Shown here in pieces: positions 22,680 to 25,858 of a stretch of 25,858 nt of DNA. Position numbers and translations under genes: made by a program. The DNA comes from JBEKTY01 sp049515555. GTDB taxonomy: Bacteria; Planctomycetota; Planctomycetia; Pirellulales; Thermoguttaceae. The stretch's first letter is position 1. Each line of letters opens with the position of its first letter. The notes under the pieces were generated by a model. It was not told the origin of the DNA, did no database searches, and worked only from the letters and a program-made list of their open reading frames with translations. Location: contig JBEKTY010000116.1 of the NCBI GenBank assembly GCA_049515555.1, positions 1 to 25,858 of the forward strand, in the 5' to 3' direction.

Positions 22680-24740
22680 TCATACGAGTTTCCAGCCGTT
22701 CTCATATCGTGTGTTCCTCCTGACTTGGCAGGCAACAGCCACAAGATCTTCGACCAATTTCCTTATGATTCTAGCGATCTTTGGACGCCGGACATCGACT
22801 TCTTCACCCAGCCAATGCAAGGTCATTCCGTCAGGATGATCCCGCAGCACGGCAATGACCTGTTCCCTGACTGCATCGTCCTGCCGCATCTGTTCGGCCT
22901 CGCGGGCGGCATGCTCCTGGCTGCGAGCCGCTCCCTCCGTGCGGCATGATACTTCCCACTGGCCGCTGACGGCCCTGCGGTTGCGGGTGCCGTCTTCTAC
23001 ATCATCAATAGGCGGCGGAAGGCCCTCGTCGATTTCGACGTGCCACAGGCCAGCATGGCCCGCACTGCCGCCCGTCCGCATCCACAAGACGTGTTTGCCG
23101 TCGTTGTGATACGCCTCGCGGCGTTGCAGCAGTATCCACTGCCGAGCCCACTCGCCGAAACCCGAGGCACTTAGCTCTTCCAGGCCGGCTGGGTCTTTAT
23201 CATCGAGCTGGCCCGACTTGCGGAAGTGGTGAATCAGGATGAAGGTGCAGCCCGTTCGCTGACTGAGTTCCGTGATCTTCCACAGCAGGCTGCCCATGAA
23301 AAACAGGTTGCCAGAACTAGTGGCAAGCTCGCGGCACATGAGGGCAAGGTACACGGGGTCGATCACTGCCACCTTGATGCCCCGCTCGGTAATGACCGCT
23401 TCCATCTCGTCGAGATCCCGCACGTCGGCCAAATGCGGCAAGTCAAACGACCACAGGCAGTCGGTATCTTCCGAATGAATGCCTTTGGCGTTCATGATGC
23501 GGCGTCGAGTTTCCTTGATTTTGGCCTTGCCGCTCTCGCCCGACCAGAAGGCCACGCGGGTCTTTTCGCAGCGGAACTTGCCCAAGAACATGCCGCCGCT
23601 GCCGAGACTCAAGACCAGGTCGATGGCGATGCCGGTTTTGACGGTCTTCTGCCTGCCGCCCATTACCATCGGCTGGCCCTCGACGAGCACGCCCTTGATG
23701 ATGTAATGCAACACCTCGTTGTCGGCGTCCAGTTCCGCCGATGTCATTAGGTTGGCAAACGGGTAGCGGTCGAGATCGAGGTTTCCACTGCCCGTTAACA
23801 GCCTACGCTGTGGCACGTTGCTGCCCAGCCACGACAAGTCGGTCTGGCCCGCGTTATGATATTCCCGCAGGTCCTTATACAGGTCCGGCTGCGGGATAGG
23901 GGCCACGCGCCCATGTAGTCTATGGGCCAGGGTTTTTGCACCCCGCATGCCTGGTCCGTCGCCGCCATCCTCCGTGCGGTCGTTGTCCGGTATGATCACG
24001 ACCTCGACCTTGCGTTTGCCCAGCAAGTCCTCGATTTCCTCTAACCCCTCATTGCAGTTGCGGCGTCCGATGGCGGGCAGGCCCATGTCCCACGCCGCCA
24101 TAGCGTCGGATGCACCCTCGCAGACGTACAGCTTATCCTCGACAACCAAGTCGCGGGGGATAAACAACCCCATGTTGCTGTCGTATAGGCACGCTTTGCT
24201 GCCGTCTAGCTTGCGGGTGGCATGCCCTACAACGCGACGGTCGCCGTTCCGCATGGGAAACGTGTAGCACGACCAAGGACTGTACCAACCGACGCCAAAG
24301 GCCCGCAGGGCGGCCTGTGTGACGCCCAGGTTAGCCGCGAGGGCATCGATGCGGTTCTGGGTGGCGTCCTTGTCCAAGTGCCGCAGCAAGTTGCGGCGGT
24401 CGCGGATAAGCTGCCGCTGCACAGCCGGTATATCCTCGGCCTCCCCGCCGCCCCCGCCGTGCAGAAACAGGTCGGACCAGGATAGCCCCGCTGCGGCCAG
24501 GATATCATCCTTATCGCAGCCGGCGTAGCACTCCACCCAGATACGGTTGCCGTCCTCGTCCAGCCTGATCGATAGGCTGGGGGTGCTATCGGCGTGGGCC
24601 GGGCAGCAGGCCATGTAGCGCCCACGGCGGCTAGGGCCGCTCCAGTCCTGAAAATGGTTCAGAAATTCCGCAGGCAGTTCGTGCGGTTGACCGTTCCCTG
24701 TTTCCAGGTTACGATGACTAGTGTTCAGTTCATTTGGCAT
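22680..24740 (-). CDS. Primase-Toprim-RepA-like ATPase replication protein
   Basis: Replication protein of 686 residues typical of integrated elements and plasmids. Order: a CHC2-like zinc finger with C46-x-x-H49 and C71-x3-C75; helical linker; Toprim domain with E208 (VCEGASDA) and D252/D254 (IPDNDRT), which would make primers; RepA/AAA_25-type ATPase with Walker A GGRQKTVKT (361-369), Walker B VAVIDP (D461) and HHFRKSG (504-510); and a C-terminal winged helix (about 622-686) that could bind DNA. The Walker A has Val in place of the usual Gly before Lys, a variant I recall from RepA-like proteins (usually Leu). An upstream ATG at 24845 lacks a ribosome binding site; the ATG at 24740 has AGGGAG 8 bases upstream and is chosen. 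Confidence 0.85.
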   Translation of the reverse strand: MPNELNTSHRNLETGNGQPHELPAEFLNHFQDWSGPSRRGRYMACCPAHADSTPSLSIRLDEDGNRIWVECYAGCDKDDILAAAGLSWSDLFLHGGGGGEAEDIPAVQRQLIRDRRNLLRHLDKDATQNRIDALAANLGVTQAALRAFGVGWYSPWSCYTFPMRNGDRRVVGHATRKLDGSKACLYDSNMGLFIPRDLVVEDKLYVCEGASDAMAAWDMGLPAIGRRNCNEGLEEIEDLLGKRKVEVVIIPDNDRTEDGGDGPGMRGAKTLAHRLHGRVAPIPQPDLYKDLREYHNAGQTDLSWLGSNVPQRRLLTGSGNLDLDRYPFANLMTSAELDADNEVLHYIIKGVLVEGQPMVMGGRQKTVKTGIAIDLVLSLGSGGMFLGKFRCEKTRVAFWSGESGKAKIKETRRRIMNAKGIHSEDTDCLWSFDLPHLADVRDLDEMEAVITERGIKVAVIDPVYLALMCRELATSSGNLFFMGSLLWKITELSQRTGCTFILIHHFRKSGQLDDKDPAGLEELSASGFGEWARQWILLQRREAYHNDGKHVLWMRTGGSAGHAGLWHVEIDEGLPPPIDDVEDGTRNRRAVSGQWEVSCRTEGAARSQEHAAREAEQMRQDDAVREQVIAVLRDHPDGMTLHWLGEEVDVRRPKIARIIRKLVEDLVAVACQVRRNTRYENGWKLV

Positions 24741-24921
24741 ACAAGCAACTCCCTGCTCTTTGCCACAGATAGGCTGGCTGCCAACCACAGCCGGCCTATG
24801 CTCGTTACGGAGGGTACGGCCATCGTAACCGTCCCTTCCTCTCATATTGCCTACATCATATAGACTACGATTCTCCTAACGGAAACTGCCCCCGTGGGCA
24901 CCCGCCCTCGATCATTAGAAG

Positions 24922-24987
24922 GTTGCGGCCCGTAAAGAGGACCGAGGACGGATGCCCGCAGAGGCTGTATTGGTGTCGGGCCGCAAC
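24922..24987. repeat. 11-bp inverted repeat enclosing 44 bases
   Basis: GTTGCGGCCCG (24922-24932) pairs perfectly with CGGGCCGCAAC (24977-24987). Lying about 180 bases before the primase start, it could be a structured leader RNA, a protein-binding site or a small mobile remnant. Confidence 0.6.
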
Positions 24988-25379
24988 GCACGACTATCTC
25001 TGTTATAGCGCAACGCCGGAAACCTTCCAATCACATTCCGAACTGCGTTTCCAGCCACCCCAGGGCCTCGGCCAGCGGTGTTGCCCGTGGCCGGAACGCC
25101 GCGCCAACATCGACCACTTGCTGCTTGGCGGCACCGCCCCCCGCCGCGGCCCCATGTTCGGCACCACCATGCTCGTGGGCCTGTCCGGTCCTTCCTCGCC
25201 GGTCGCTGCCCCCGTGAGCCTCGTGGGGGCCAGACGGCGGCACGTCCGGGCTTCGCCGGGGCCGGTTCGCTCAACTGGCCCTAGTCGCCCGGCTGCTGTC
25301 GTTGGCGCGTTGCGTGATTGGCGGAACCGCCGGCGTCCTGGGCAGATGATGGTGGTGGAAATCGGCGGCGGGAAAAATA

Positions 25380-25396
25380 TGTAAAGCCCCTTTACA
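25380..25396. promoter_or_regulatory. Operator-like palindrome TGTAAAG-CCC-CTTTACA
   Basis: A perfect 7+3+7 palindrome in AT-richer surroundings inside the gene-poor stretch. Such dyads are typical repressor-binding sites. The gene it would control is not evident. Confidence 0.4.
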
Positions 25397-25858
25397 GATT
25401 TTGAGACTACATCGGTCGCCGACCCGGTGGTTACATGATCTCCATGCCGCCGCCCGCGCCTGTGGTCGCAGGCCCAGTCGTCACGGCGTCCTTGGCGGCG
25501 ACCGGGTTTGCCGCCCTCGCTATTTAAGGGGTTGGCGACGGCGGGGAAACGGCAATACTTACCGCCGTCCCCGCCGCCGTGGTGATGCCGGGCACCGCCA
25601 CGGTCGCCGTTGCCGACGACCTCAGCGACACTCGGTCAGTTTGTTTTGCGCCTCTGCCGCCGGCGACGCGAGGCGGCACTCGCCAAGTTAGCGGCACCCA
25701 GCGACTCCGGCGTCCGTAGAGGACGACGGGCCGGGACACTAGTGCCGCAAATCACAATTGATGGCCCATGAAGAGCTTGTTTTGCCCAGCTTCCGGCGTT
25801 TTCTTGTTTCCCAGACGGCGCATCTTGCCCTGTTTCGATTGCACCGAAAAGCCTTCCT

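Larger units (their letters stand above)
24846..25858. other. About 1 kb without a confident gene, upstream of the primase operon
   Basis: Open frames on both strands are short, overlap one another and have GC-driven composition. The best - strand candidate is 25031-25243 (70 codons from GTG, no ribosome binding site), ending in a protein-like AAKQQVVDVGAAFRPRATPL. On the + strand an ATG at 25435 with GGTGG before it opens a 30-codon frame that stops at 25527 and stays open to 25721 beyond it. No integrase, regulator or tRNA is seen. It contains an inverted repeat at 24922-24987 and a palindrome at 25380-25396. Confidence 0.45.

Noticed and set aside
25524..25739. 71-codon - strand frame
   Set aside because: Overlaps an equally open + strand frame, no ribosome binding site, composition driven by GC.
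25752..25858. Frame entering from the right edge on the - strand and ending at 25752
   Set aside because: Only 34 codons are visible, two frames are open there, and no motif allows a choice.

Overview
The window looks like a chromosomal segment of a GC-rich member of the Planctomycetota, probably near Pirellulales/Thermoguttaceae. This is an inference from gene style: a ribBA - PilZ - obg - coaX run, a PP2C phosphatase with a membrane anchor, very large secreted LamG/glycoside hydrolase proteins, and many palindromic intergenic repeats. No rRNA, tRNA or CRISPR array was found.

Region 1 (1-6759, all + strand) is housekeeping: ribBA (riboflavin precursors) with a clear sigma70-like promoter, a small PilZ-like protein, the ribosome-assembly GTPase obg, coaX (type III pantothenate kinase, overlapping obg by 7 bases), a zinc-dependent medium-chain dehydrogenase and a PP2C-type Ser/Thr phosphatase. 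Spacers hold palindromic repeats and a GGGATTTA tandem repeat.

Region 2 (6946-11200, + strand) looks acquired. It holds an 816-residue protein of clearly lower GC, built from two tandem copies of a PIN-like nuclease domain plus a C-terminal module. The second copy has lost most of the acidic residues. Next to it is a complete insertion sequence with 21-base terminal inverted repeats and a D,D35E integrase-core transposase.

Region 3 (11242-20792, - strand) is a secreted polysaccharide-processing operon read right to left from a near-consensus promoter at 20764-20792: two paralogous SGNH/GDSL hydrolases, then a 2212-residue LamG + GH2 + TPR protein. DNA alignment by eye shows that a unit running from the SGNH gene body to the signal peptide of the large enzyme was tandemly duplicated, so the second SGNH hydrolase acquired the signal peptide and leader of the GH2 gene.

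Region 4 (about 20800-25858, genes on - strand) looks like part of an integrated replicon: a primase-Toprim-ATPase fusion protein, a cluster of TGGGACG iteron-like repeats that could be an origin, a small DUF3820-like gene and two small genes of unknown function. Its outer end lies beyond the window and no integrase is seen. The strongest candidates for something undescribed are the tandem PIN-like protein and this replicon with its repeat cluster.
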